A stretch of DNA of 64,000 nucleotides, from NCBI RefSeq assembly GCF_018143015.1, contig NC_054741.1, positions 10,876,683 to 10,940,682 on the forward strand, read 5' to 3'. Origin of the DNA: Lytechinus variegatus (lineage: Eukaryota > Echinodermata > Echinoidea > Temnopleuroida > Toxopneustidae). The notes under the pieces were generated by a model. It saw only the letters and a list, made by a program, of their open reading frames with translations. It ran no database searches and was not told the origin of the DNA. Shown here one piece after another: positions 54,601-64,000 of this stretch (its first letter is position 1; every line of letters starts with the position of its first letter). Made by a program: the position numbers and the translations under genes.

Positions 54601-57600
54601 CATGGTGTTTTCCTTCAGCAAGAAATTTACCCACATTGTGCTGCACTCAACCCAAGTGAGGTGAATGGGTACCCGTTAGGATTTATTTCCTTGAATGCTT
54701 TAGCTACAGCCGGGGTAATAATATGATACAAAGTATCAAGCACAGTAGAGTATTATAATTACATGTACAAATAATGAATGTTCATGAGTGCAATGGACAG
54801 AATACTTCATGAGGTAAAAGATGAAATGATCCATTCAACGAGGCTACGCTTCATTGAATGGATCATTCATTTCACCTTTCACCGAATGAAGTATTCTGTC
54901 CATTGCATGAATAAAAACAACATTCATTATTTGGTTTATATGACACCTAAAAATTTATTCTTTTTCATATGAAATTTATGACTTTCGATGCATAATATGG
55001 TCATGCAGTACGTGCTTGGTCTGGTGATATACAACATGCACGCTTCAAACCTGAGTACAGTGATTTTGTGGTGACTGCTGTCTCGGTGCGTGCGTGCCAT
55101 GGACAAAATCATATGGATCCAAAATTGCACGATGAATGGATCCAAAATTGCACGATGAATAGATCCAAAATTACACGGTTGATGACGTCAATTGATATCA
55201 AACAACCAATCAAATGACAAGGATCTATCTAGGTGTCATATAAATGGATAGTACATACTGTATATGTAGCTGTGCTATATATGGACCACATTATTATTAT
55301 TTTTTATTCAAGGAATCAATCATGCCAGATACTCCAGGTATTCAACAATGAAAAAACAATTCTCAATCCATTCACAAACCATCCTCCAAAGTGTTGATAC
55401 AGAAACATTGGAAGATTAGCCAGTGTTTTGTAGTTAATTTGGAGGGCTAAAGTACACAATTAAAAAAAAAAATTATACTATGATAATATCTAAAAAAATC
55501 AAATGAGAATTTCAAAGACTATGAATGTAAAAATTATGTACCTGTATTAGACAGCCAATTCCAATCAAAAACAATATTTTGAAAAATTAACACATAAAAA
55601 AATCAATGATTTTGGCTTCTTGGGCTTATCTCAGCAGGACAGAGGGAGGATCACGTCACAAGCCGACGAGTGCATTACAACTTTAATGACATCTCTGACG
55701 ACATCTTGCTCACAATGCATGAAAACACAGCAGACTTGCACACATAATTTCTTCTGCGGCCATTGAGCAATAAACTGTCAGAACTGTTTGAGAGGGAACT
55801 AGAGTATAGATTCCTCCTAACGTGATTATACTATCAATTGGCAAAAGCTAATTACACGTAGTATGTGTACGGTGACCTGGGACATGTTGATCAGTTTTGA
55901 TCACATAGTTTAATGCTTCAGTAATGAAGAGACCCATATTACCAAAGGGCAGAACTTATTAAAACTTGAGAGACTGATCTGCTGAAAGAGAGGAGGAAAG
56001 ATAGAAAGAGATAGAGAGTGAGGGGAAGGGGGGAGAAGAGTTTAAAGTGCAGAGAGAGGAAGGGGTTCGTAGTGGTAGGGAGAGAGAGAGAGAGAAGAAA
56101 AACTAAAATGATTTCCTCAGACTTAGTTCTAATAGAATACAGTAATATGTGCAAGTAATAAGTCCCTAAATTTTTAAATACTGAGAGAAAGAGGAAACTG
56201 ATTATGAAATCAATGGAAGAAAAGGGCCCTTTTGTTTAAAAGCATTCATTTTCAGCCTGAACTATGAAATGGGTGTTTACTTCAATAAGATAATGTCACA
56301 CGAAGGTCAAAGTCATTTGCTAATATATTAACAGTTCATGGCTTTCAAAGAAATGTATTTAAAATACCAGAGATTTTGGTGGAGAATGTTCGTATTGTTG
56401 CTCTCCAACAAAGTGTATCCCCGTTAATACAAATGAGTGCTTTCTGTAATTAAATTTTGCAGATGGATCAATTGTCAGATCAGATGATAATGTAGTTTCA
56501 ATTAATCATGTGTTAATGATCTAGGTTAAGCAAAAGTGAGAATTTCTATTTGGACATGACAGTCTAAAATTGAACATTTTGCCCTTTATCATCATGATGG
56601 AAATAAGAATAAATGGCAGTTAAACCAAGTACATGTAAGTACGAGACCAAGTGATGCTGGACCAAACAGTAATTAGACTAAATATTTAGTAGCCCGCAGA
56701 AGTTAAGTCATGACAGTGAAGACAATCTCAGATTTAGACCATCTTCTAGCACACCAAGTGGATACAAACTGCTACATGGTAAATCTTCCTTAGTCCCAGT
56801 GTACCCAACCCCCTCAATTATTTGCTAGTACATACATATCATTAACACTTAAAAGAGAAGTGTCATAAAGCAAAAGGGTATCAGAGAGTGACAGAGAGAC
56901 AGAAAGAGAAGGAAAAAGCAAAAACAACGATAAATCTCCATAAGATTACACTTCACACCCAGCCTATACCTTATTACTCGATCAGGCTACCCATTCATCT
57001 CTTCACCTCTCTCACATCCCTCATGCTACTCCAATTGCCATCAAAGATTTCCCATGCAATATACTGTAGAATCTGTGGAAGTCATCAGGATACCACAGGC
57101 ATATGATAGGAAGCGGGATCCTAGCAGGGTTTTAGAGGATGCTGAAAGCCTTAACACATCTACAAACTAGATGGAAGTGTTACGCCCAGATCTAAATCCA
57201 GATAACGGGGAGTCAGGTTTCACGAGGCATCTTGTCAGTGACTTTCACTGACAAATCCTGCTATCAGCCAATCAGATTCAAGGATTTCAATAGCTTATAA
57301 CAACTGTTGGTAAAATATTACTGTCAAAACTGTGATGAAATGCTCTATAGATCCAAAGCTAGAATACAGACTAGGTGGAATAAAGCTAGGATGACTAAAA
57401 ATAGATGAATTTCATGAGATGTAATAAAAGAAGGACTTAGCCCAGACGAGATCATGATAGATCTATATGTTTAATATCTTTGAGAGTACCTCATGATAAA
57501 GTCTACCATTAATCAGTTTTATCTGTCATCTGACTGAATGTAATAAAACATGTACATGTATATGAGTTTCGTAAATATGACAAAAGAATGAAATGCATTC

Positions 57601-58841
57601 GTAGATGCTCTTTAAGAATTTTAAATCATCATGTTATCATACCATTAATATTTTCATTCTACTTTTCTTTCCTCCATTTGTTTTTCAGTAAATTTAAGAT
57701 TTATTTGCAACCAGAAAACTTCAATAATCCCTCACCTGGCTGGGGCCATGGATATGACACCATAGAAACGTAATTGAGACCTCTGTTTTGTTCAAAAGTT
57801 TTACTATTAAACCATGGTCCCAAAGAATAATCTTTCAAAATACAACTTCCTTCAATATTAAATGTTTGCATTTAAAACTGATGAAAAATCACTTCCCCTG
57901 ATGCTTGAATTATAAAAGTCTTTGACCCCATTTACATTTTACACATGGTCCAGTTTCGAGTCGGCTTCACACCGGCATCAAGCCACCTCAAACAAATCAC
58001 GAAAGTGTGTTTACACATAGCAGAAAAGTCGGTTTGAGGCGGCCTCTAAGGCGGCTTCACAACCCCCCTCTTACACAAACGTACGACCGGCTGCAGGGCC
58101 ACTTGAAAGCGCGCAATACCAAGATCAATACAACAGAGCTAGATCATGACGTATCCTAATTATTGCGCAAGCCAATGATCATGTGGCTCCCGAAAGCCGA
58201 CCTCAGTCTACTTTGTGTTTGCATATACAAAAAGTGGCTACACGCCGCCTCAAAGGTCACCTCAAACCACCTCCAGAGGTGGACCAAATTGGGGTGGCTT
58301 CAAGGCTGCGTCAGTCCTCTTGTGTATTAACACATACGTTCAAGGCAGCGTGAGGCCGGCCTCATGCCGCCTTCACTCGTTAGTGTACAATGTAAATGTG
58401 GTCTTTGAAAACCATGTTCCTAGGTCAAGTTCTATGGCATTGTCTGAACACAGCTAAATATAAAGAGAGGGGAATGAGAGGGTAGATGAAACCATGGACC
58501 TAGTAGGTCCATGAAAAAACATACATGTACCTTGAAAGAAAAAAATAGGAATGTCAATGACTCACCATTGGCTTTGGGGAAGCCCTAACAAATAAAAATT
58601 AAGCAAAGGTAGATGATAGACGAGGTACATGTAAGGTTGATATGTGATTTAACTTTAAAGTCAAGTGTCCCTCAATAAAACGTTTATGTGAATAAAGAGC
58701 GGTATAACTTCTTGTTTGGGTGGATTCAACCTTTAAGAAAGGGGGGGGGGGGGGTATAGGAAGCAACTTACCCTGCTCTCTTCCAGACTGTCATGAGGTC
58801 CGGGTGGATCATTCAGACACAGGAACTCTTTGACTGGTGCA
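48626..58841 (-). CDS. Coiled-coil protein of unknown identity, last four coding exons
   Basis: Minus-strand exons 58772-58841, 52891-53036, 51821-51970 and 48626-48740 join in phase (0, 2, 2) into 159 C-terminal residues and a TGA stop at 48626-48628; the gene starts upstream of this set, perhaps outside the window. Exon 2 of the set is a strongly charged coiled coil, with [20 protein letters not shown] followed by [20 protein letters not shown] (Leu/charged heptads over about 45 residues). Exon 3 is acidic and Ser-rich ([15 protein letters not shown]). The last exon has [20 protein letters not shown]. Splice donors are GTAAGT in all three introns, strong support for a real gene. The last exon also contains a possible donor (GTGACT) just before the stop, so it could continue. 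I do not recognise the family; a leucine-zipper tail of a kinase or scaffold is possible but unsupported. Confidence 0.7.
48760..51820 (-). other. Intron between the last two exons of the minus-strand gene
   Basis: AT-rich, no exon or RNA gene recognised. A partial palindromic stretch with GAAACGAGCCC near 48960-49012 resembles the ends of the short MITEs elsewhere in the window. Confidence 0.35.
52667..52823. mobile_element. MITE with CCCGTTGCATAAAAG ends and CAAGGAC duplication
   Basis: CCCCGTTGCATAAAAGTTTAC is mirrored by ACTTTCATGCAACGGGG, with CCATCCAATG / CATTGGATGG inside. CAAGGAC flanks both sides (52660-52666 and 52824-52830), a 7-8 base duplication that suits a hAT-type insertion. 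It lies about 70 bases from the coiled-coil exon at 52891. Confidence 0.8.
53040..54530 (-). other. Intron of the minus-strand gene, MITE-like fragment near its start
   Basis: No coding feature was seen. 53632-53750 has TATTTCATGATGAGTTGCCA and TTTATGAAACAGGCCCC ends like those of the short MITE class. C-runs occur near 53810-53840. Confidence 0.35.
54532..54740 (+). mobile_element. tRNA-derived SINE of a second family
   Basis: The head (54532-54607) has an A-box-like TGGTCTAGTGGTTTATGAC and a B-box-like GGGATCGAATCCC, then a tRNA-unrelated body with CAACCCAAGTGAGGTGAATG and GGTACCCGTTAGGATTT. It differs from the SINE at 15648 in head and body. Stem pairing is imperfect, so a functional tRNA is unlikely. 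Confidence 0.75.
54772..54933. mobile_element. Near-perfect palindromic MITE
   Basis: The arms TGCAATGGACAGAATACTTC and GAAGTATTCTGTCCATTGCA are exact reverse complements, and GATGAAATGATCCATTCAA pairs with TTGAATGGATCATTCATTTC near the centre loop (AACGAGGCTACGCTTC region). AATGAATGTT-type outer ends suggest the full element is 54772-54933. Confidence 0.8.
54939..55246. mobile_element. Inverted-end element with internal 24-base tandem repeat
   Basis: TTTATATGACACCTA (54939) and TAGGTGTCATATAAA (55231) are exact inverted ends. Within it, 55113-55180 has three units of GATCCAAAATTGCACGATGAAT with small changes. No coding capacity. Confidence 0.75.
55250..57920 (-). other. Intron of the minus-strand gene, purine-rich tract
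   Basis: A GA-rich tract (55975-56105) and another (56880-56930) are the only low-complexity features. 57217-57346 has a GTTTCACGAGGCATCTTGTC start and GATGAAATGCTC end like the short MITE class. No exon was recognised. Confidence 0.35.
57925..58402. mobile_element. 478 bp element with ACCCCATTTACAT ends and CTTTG duplication
   Basis: ACCCCATTTACATTTTACAC at the left mirrors GTGTACAATGTAAATGTGGT at the right. CTTTG flanks both sides (57920-57924 and 58403-58407). The interior is GC-rich compared with its surroundings and repeats GGC(G/T)GCCTC and GGCTTCA motifs in both orientations. No transposase. Confidence 0.85.
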
Positions 58842-58849
58842 CTGTAATA

Positions 58850-60335
58850 CAAGATACATAGAATAAATGTCAGATGTAACAAAGTGAACATGACATCCTT
58901 GGAAAGTGTGGGTTAGTGTACAGTGGGACAGGAGAAAAAAGCAAAACCCTTAAATCATGGTCATCAATCAGTGTAAGCAACTCGCCCCCCCCCCCCCCGA
59001 AAAAGGAAAATGGAATGGAAATAAAAGAAACCGTGCGTTCTTTGTCATCAATAAGAAAAGCAAGGGGGGCAGTGGCCAAAGGAATTAGACCTATACATAT
59101 CAAAAATATATCACAGCTTTGAAGAGCTCTATAGGCTACTATCAATGAGAAGCCTTGGCTCAATGGCTGATGATGTGCCACCCTCTCTGGATCTACCAGT
59201 GCATTTTAGGGAACTATAAATTGAATACGAGATTGGTCTTCCTGATAATTCAAGGCTCAAGCATTCATCAACCCTGTGACTCAAACATTCTAACAGGCCT
59301 GTCAAGAAGTAATAATGTCATCGGTTTTCTATAGTTATACTATAGAAATGCATTCAAATAATTGAAATACCATTTGCCCATGCACTTGAAATTGTGATTT
59401 CAAGTGCAGTGACTGAAGCCAATGCAGCTATGCTTCAAAGACTGGGTGAATAAGAAAGAAAAGTTCAATTTTCAAAAGAATTTCCCCAAGGGCTGACTTT
59501 GATGATAATTCTGTAATTATTCTGGCATGATTTATTAGGCTTGTGAACTGCAATACATGTAGGTACATTGTAATACCTAAAGTGTCATAATACATTTGTT
59601 GTAGAATATTTATTCACTTTTTCTTTTCTTAGCATAAAGGTGTAAAGGACTACCAGCATGTTGTATAGAATATGCAAAAAACATATTATTTGAATATGTT
59701 ACTCCTTCGAATATTGGATAAGTTTAGAATTACATGTACCAGTATGTTGCATAGTGTGAGGAATATTTTTAGGGCGACAGTACAAATGGAATATTGACCT
59801 GGGAATATTACTAAAACAAATATTCATATCATTATTTGAAATGCTCACCACAGATTAGAATAAGAGTACCTCATCAACTATGGAATGTTTAAGGAGTTTT
59901 GAAACTTTCAAAATTGATTAACAGCTTTGGCCATCAGGAAAATTATTTTTTAAATAGTGTCCTACATTTTCTGGGTAGAAATATTACAAAAATGCATCGT
60001 AAATAAAAGGGCAACTGAGTTGGAGAACGCAATTCAAGAACGCTAAGCAGACGAGTCAAGATCACAATTCGTATGATCAGGTAAAGGCCTACCAATGTAG
60101 TCAAGCAGCTCTGTTGACTACAGATATTAAAAAACCTTTTGATTTCACTTGATGTTTATGGCCATAGAAAATCAGATTGTGAATTCATGGGCACATTTTC
60201 AATAAACATAATTTAGTTAAAAATAAACGCTTTTAATAACCCAGATAATCTATTTCAGATGTCCAGATTATCAAAAAAAAATCCTATTTAACCAATTTTA
60301 AATACTGTTTGAAAATAACATGCATTAACATGTAC
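58850..60335. other. AT-rich stretch upstream of the minus-strand exons
   Basis: Contains a C-run near 58985-58999. No exon or RNA gene was recognised; it probably continues an intron of the minus-strand gene. Confidence 0.3.
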
Positions 60336-60339
60336 CAAG

Positions 60340-63300
60340 CTTCTCCCATGAGATCAGCGCAGGATCCTCGCCAACCCCAGGTGATAGGGCAGCAGGTAGC
60401 TCCAGAACTGGATCTGGCAAGTCAAAAAGAATTCCCGGAGATCAGCAAGTAAATGCATATCCTAGTAGCCTCAAGTGTATATATTCTAATGTAGATACCT
60501 TCCTAAATAAAAGGCATGAGTTACAAGTTCTTATTTCTAGTTATCATCCCCATGTTATTGGTTTGACAGAAGTTAAACCAAAGAATTCTCGTTACAATCT
60601 ATCTTTAGCTGAAATTCAGCTAGATGGTTATGAAGTTTTCCACAACCTACAAGAAGACGGTCGTGGAGTATGTTTGTATATATCTTGTTCTTTGAAACCC
60701 GAGTTATTTACAGGTTTGTCTGTGTATGGATTTCAGCAGGCTGTGTTTGCTCAGATTCCTTTCTCTGGAAGCACCAAACTTCTAGTCGGTTTTAGTTTAT
60801 CGCAGCCCAAATAGTAATGATCTTGAGAATGAACAACTCTGTTCTACTTTACGTGGGATTGGTTCAGGTGGTTTTAAAGATGTTTTGATTTTTGGTGATT
60901 TTAATTATCCCGAGATTGATTGGAAGTCTGAAACATGTATTCCTGGTGTAGAACACCCAGCCTTTAAATTTCTTGAAAGCATGAGGGATGCTTTCCTTGT
61001 ACAGCATCAACAAGAACCAACTAGACACAGACAAGGCCAGTGCTCTAACATCTTAGACTTGGTTTTTACTTGCAGTGAGGATGACATTTCTGAAATTAAT
61101 ACGACTGCAGGCATAGGGAAGTGATCATTGCACTCTCATTTTTGATATGAAGATTAAGGGATTTATCTCTTCCATTAGAGACAGCAAGTACCTGTTTAAC
61201 AAGGCAGACTTTGCAACTATGAGTGATAAGCTACATGATGTACATTGGGAAGCTGAGTTTGCAGATAAGTCTGTTTAGGAATCTTGGCTCTTTTTCAAGC
61301 AGAAGTTACATGATGCTGTCGATAGATATACCCCAAAGATTGACTCAAAGAGGCATCAACAAAAGAAACCTTGGATGGATGCAAAGACCCTTGGCCTTGT
61401 GCAGGAGAAGCACAGACAGTATAGGAAACTGCGTGATATGCTAAAGGATGTTAATCGTACAAGATACAGTGGAAGGGATATTGATGAACAACGCCAATGT
61501 TACGCCCGTTCAAGTAATCAGGCCAGATGGGCATGTAGAAAAGCTGTTCATAATTTTGAGGGACGTATTGCATCTGGATCTAAACAATGCCCTAAAGTTT
61601 TTTGGTCCTATGTAAAATCCAAGACCACTGTCCGGGAGTCAGTTGCCAACATTGTCAAACCTGATGGGAGTACCACTACTTCAAACAAGGAAAAGGCTGA
61701 AGTTTTGCAGGATGTTTTCACATCAGTTTTTACTCAGGAGAATATGAATGACATGCCAGCTCCCCCTGTGGGTGTTTTTATTGCTTTGTTTGATGACATA
61801 GAGATATCTTCCAATGATGTATTCAATCTTCTGTGTAAACTGCAACCAAGTAAAGCTCCTGGGCCTGACCAAATCCATCAACGTGTACTCAAGGAATTAG
61901 CTGATGTACTTTGCTTTCCTATTTCCATTCTGTTTCAGAAAAGTGTAGGACAAGGAGTTTTGCCTGAAGATTGGAAGAGTGCTAATGTGACCCCTGTATT
62001 AAAAAAGGGTAGCAAATCAGAAGGTAGGAACTACAGGCCTGTAAGTCTGACATGTGTTATTTGTAAGTTACTTGAAAGCTTGATAAGGACACAACTTATT
62101 CGTCATCTCCAGGAGAATGAGCTGCTCTCTGTTCATCAGCATGGTTTTATTGCTGGACGTTCTTGTACTACACAGTTTTTAGAAGTTTTGGATGAGTGGA
62201 CCCACATTTTGGATGATGGCGGTAGTATAGATGTAGTGTTCATGGATTTTATGAAAGCCTTTGACACTGTCCCCCATCACCGACTTCTTAGTAAACTACA
62301 AGCTCTTGGAGTCAAAGGGAAAATGCATGCATGGATTAGTGACTTCCTGCTTGGTAGACGTCAAAGGGTCGTTGTCAGTGGTCAACATTCCCACTGGTCA
62401 GAAGTTTGCAGTGGAATACCCCAGGGCAGTGTTCTCGGCCCCATTTTGTTTTTAATGTATGTTAATGATCTCCCAGATTCAGTGCAGACTTCAGCCAAAC
62501 TGTTTGCTGACGATACTAAGTTGTATGTTCGTTCTGATGTTCCAGGGGCCACCGGTAAATTGCAGGATGATTTGACTGAGCTTGAGGCCTGGGCTGAGAA
62601 GTGGCAACTACGTTTTCACCCAGATAAATGTACTGTGTTGAAGATTGGAAGAAGTAGTTCTGAAGTAGTTATCATATGACCAAAGGTTCACAATCGGTTG
62701 TTCTACGTGAATGTGAGAGTGAGAGAGATTTAGGAGTTCAGGTAGACTCGAGTCTTTCTTTCAAGGAGCACATTTCTAAAGTGGTGTCAAAGTCTAATAG
62801 ACTGCTTGGTATTATAAGAAGAACTTTTGTACATTTGGATAAGACCTCTATTAAGCTTTTGTTTAAGGGTATTATTCGCCCTATCTTAGAGTATGGCCAG
62901 GCTGCGTGGTCACCGTATAAGCTGGGTGAGCAGAGGCGGTTAGAAAGTGTCCAACGTAGAGCTACTAAATTGATCCCAGGTATTAAGCACCTATCATACT
63001 CTGAACGTCTTCGCTTCCTGAAATTGCCATCACTCAGTCACCGACGTAAAAGAGGTGACATGATTGATGTGTACAAATATCTGCATGGTTACTATGATTC
63101 AAGTTCTGAACTTTTCTATCTGAGACATGGTGGTAAAACGCGAGGTCATTCCTTAAAGCTAGAGAAAAGATATTCGCGTCTTGATGTGCGTAAGTTTTTC
63201 TTTGCTAACCGAGTGATAGATGTGTGGAACAGTCTCCCAGAAGATGTAGTTACTGCTTGTTCAGTGATTGCTTTTAAGAATAGACTGGATAAGCATTGGG

Positions 63301-63530
63301 AGAAGATTGCCTATGACTTTGAGTAATTTTCGTTTCTTGTGTGTTTCCATGGAATTTTTCACTGTCTACGATAACCCTGCCACCCCTCCATGCCAACATA
63401 AGTAGCGCATCTAATTTTGTCTGAAGGAGAGCAGCAATAGACATTTCTACTTTGATCGATGAACAGGCTTCGTCCTACAACATCGTTGGAGTAAACTAAA
63501 CATTACATTACATGTACAACTGTAGGTTCA
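60340..63530 (+). mobile_element. 5'-truncated, mutated CR1/L2-type LINE with endonuclease and reverse transcriptase
   Basis: The polyprotein reads in three frames. The AP-endonuclease part has GLTEVKPKN (60558), GDFNYPEIDW (60888) and SDHCTLIF after a frameshift near 61120. The RT part, open at 61375-62679, has YRPVSLTCVICKLLESL, QHGFIAGRSC, DFMKAFDTVPHHRLL, GIPQGSVLGPILF and the catalytic FADDTKLY. After a frameshift near 62665 the C-terminal domain (62676-63326) has RDLGVQVDSSLSF and QRRATKLIPG. There are frameshifts near 60795, 61120 and 62665 and an in-frame TAG near 61278, so it is inactive. The 3' tail ends in a short ACATT repeat, usual for CR1/L2 elements. It lies antisense to the coiled-coil gene. 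Confidence 0.88.
61375..62679 (+). pseudogene. LINE reverse transcriptase domain, longest intact frame of the element
   Basis: 434 codons with all seven core RT blocks, including PSKAPGPDQIH near residue 164, LPEDWKSANVTPVLKKGS near 203, and the catalytic FADD near 379. The frame starts inside the polyprotein (the first Met is not a real start) and ends at a TGA made by the frameshift near 62665. It could not make a working element without its endonuclease and C-terminal parts in frame. Confidence 0.85.
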
Positions 63531-63539
63531 CTCTAGTAT

Positions 63540-64000
63540 ATATGTACAGTGTACATGTATAAACTCACCAACATCCAACAGAGTATTCATTATGCATGCA
63601 ATGTCTGAGACAATTCCACAGGATGTCAAATAGATATCCATTACAAAGAATATGATCTTAACTGAACATCAGCCAAGATGTTTCTTTCATTCTAATAAGT
63701 ATGGCTACATTCACAAAATGCTTTTTAAAAACTAAAAATCTAGTTTTGAAAGATGCTAGCTCAACACCAATTTTCTTTAACACAGGTAAAAAAAATGTTC
63801 ATTTCAAAGAACATTTCAATGTAACTACAGTCAGAAATCTCCCAACCACTATTTTTATTTCACAAATTCACAGTACATTGGATTTTCTGTTAAAAACAAG
63901 CTAAAGAAAGAAGTAGCCTTTTATCCTCCACCAATTGAAGTCAGTCAAAATGAAAAGAATTTATTCCCAGTATGGCTGCATAAAAGATGACTGGATAATC
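63540..64000. other. AT-rich end of the window
   Basis: No exon, RNA gene or transposon was recognised in the last 460 bases. Confidence 0.3.

Noticed and set aside
54532..54607. Functional tRNA gene
   Set aside because: A- and B-box-like motifs are present but stems are imperfect and a SINE body follows.
48626..58841. Assignment of the minus-strand coiled-coil gene to cGMP-dependent protein kinase
   Set aside because: Its charged leucine-zipper resembles those N-termini, but the last exon lacks the autoinhibitory motif and cyclic-nucleotide domains, and ends in a stop.

Overview
This window is animal nuclear DNA. It has split genes with GT-AG introns, an AT-rich background, long microsatellites and a dense layer of transposon remnants. 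The genes are metazoan, and the repeats (G-run elements, TTAA-flanked MITEs, a foldback element built from short tandem repeats, tRNA-derived SINEs) suggest a marine deuterostome, most likely an echinoderm such as a sea urchin. The phylum is an inference from gene and repeat style; there is no direct species marker.

Layout, left to right. (1) 1-2.1 kb: first coding exon and start of intron 1 of WWOX on the minus strand; the gene runs off the left edge. (2) 2.2-5.1 kb: a CAT/ATC microsatellite and a LINE fragment. (3) 5.2-8.1 kb: complete four-exon MRPL52 (mitoribosomal protein mL52) on the minus strand. (4) 8.9-19.6 kb: gene-free accessory DNA packed with inverted-repeat elements, including a nested insertion and a ~2.2 kb foldback element. 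(5) 20.0-38.5 kb: complete 18-exon CEP89 (centriole distal-appendage protein) on the plus strand, 980 residues, all splice phases consistent; its introns hold a ~600 bp ACT microsatellite, a hAT remnant, a SINE and several MITEs. (6) 38.5-48.6 kb: convergent 3' regions, with candidate poly(A) signals at 41.82 kb (plus) and 42.52 kb (minus). (7) 48.6-58.9 kb: the last four coding exons of an unidentified coiled-coil gene on the minus strand. (8) 60.3-63.5 kb: a decayed CR1/L2-type LINE on the plus strand.

The genes do not form a pathway: WWOX is a WW/short-chain dehydrogenase protein, MRPL52 a mitochondrial ribosome component, CEP89 a centriole/cilium protein. I found no new enzymatic or defence system. 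The most interesting material is structural: a foldback transposon with tandem-repeat arms, an insertion whose empty target site survives in a neighbouring duplicate, nuclear-receptor-like DR1 motifs inside an intronic repeat, and an intron whose retention would give CEP89 a very acidic tail.
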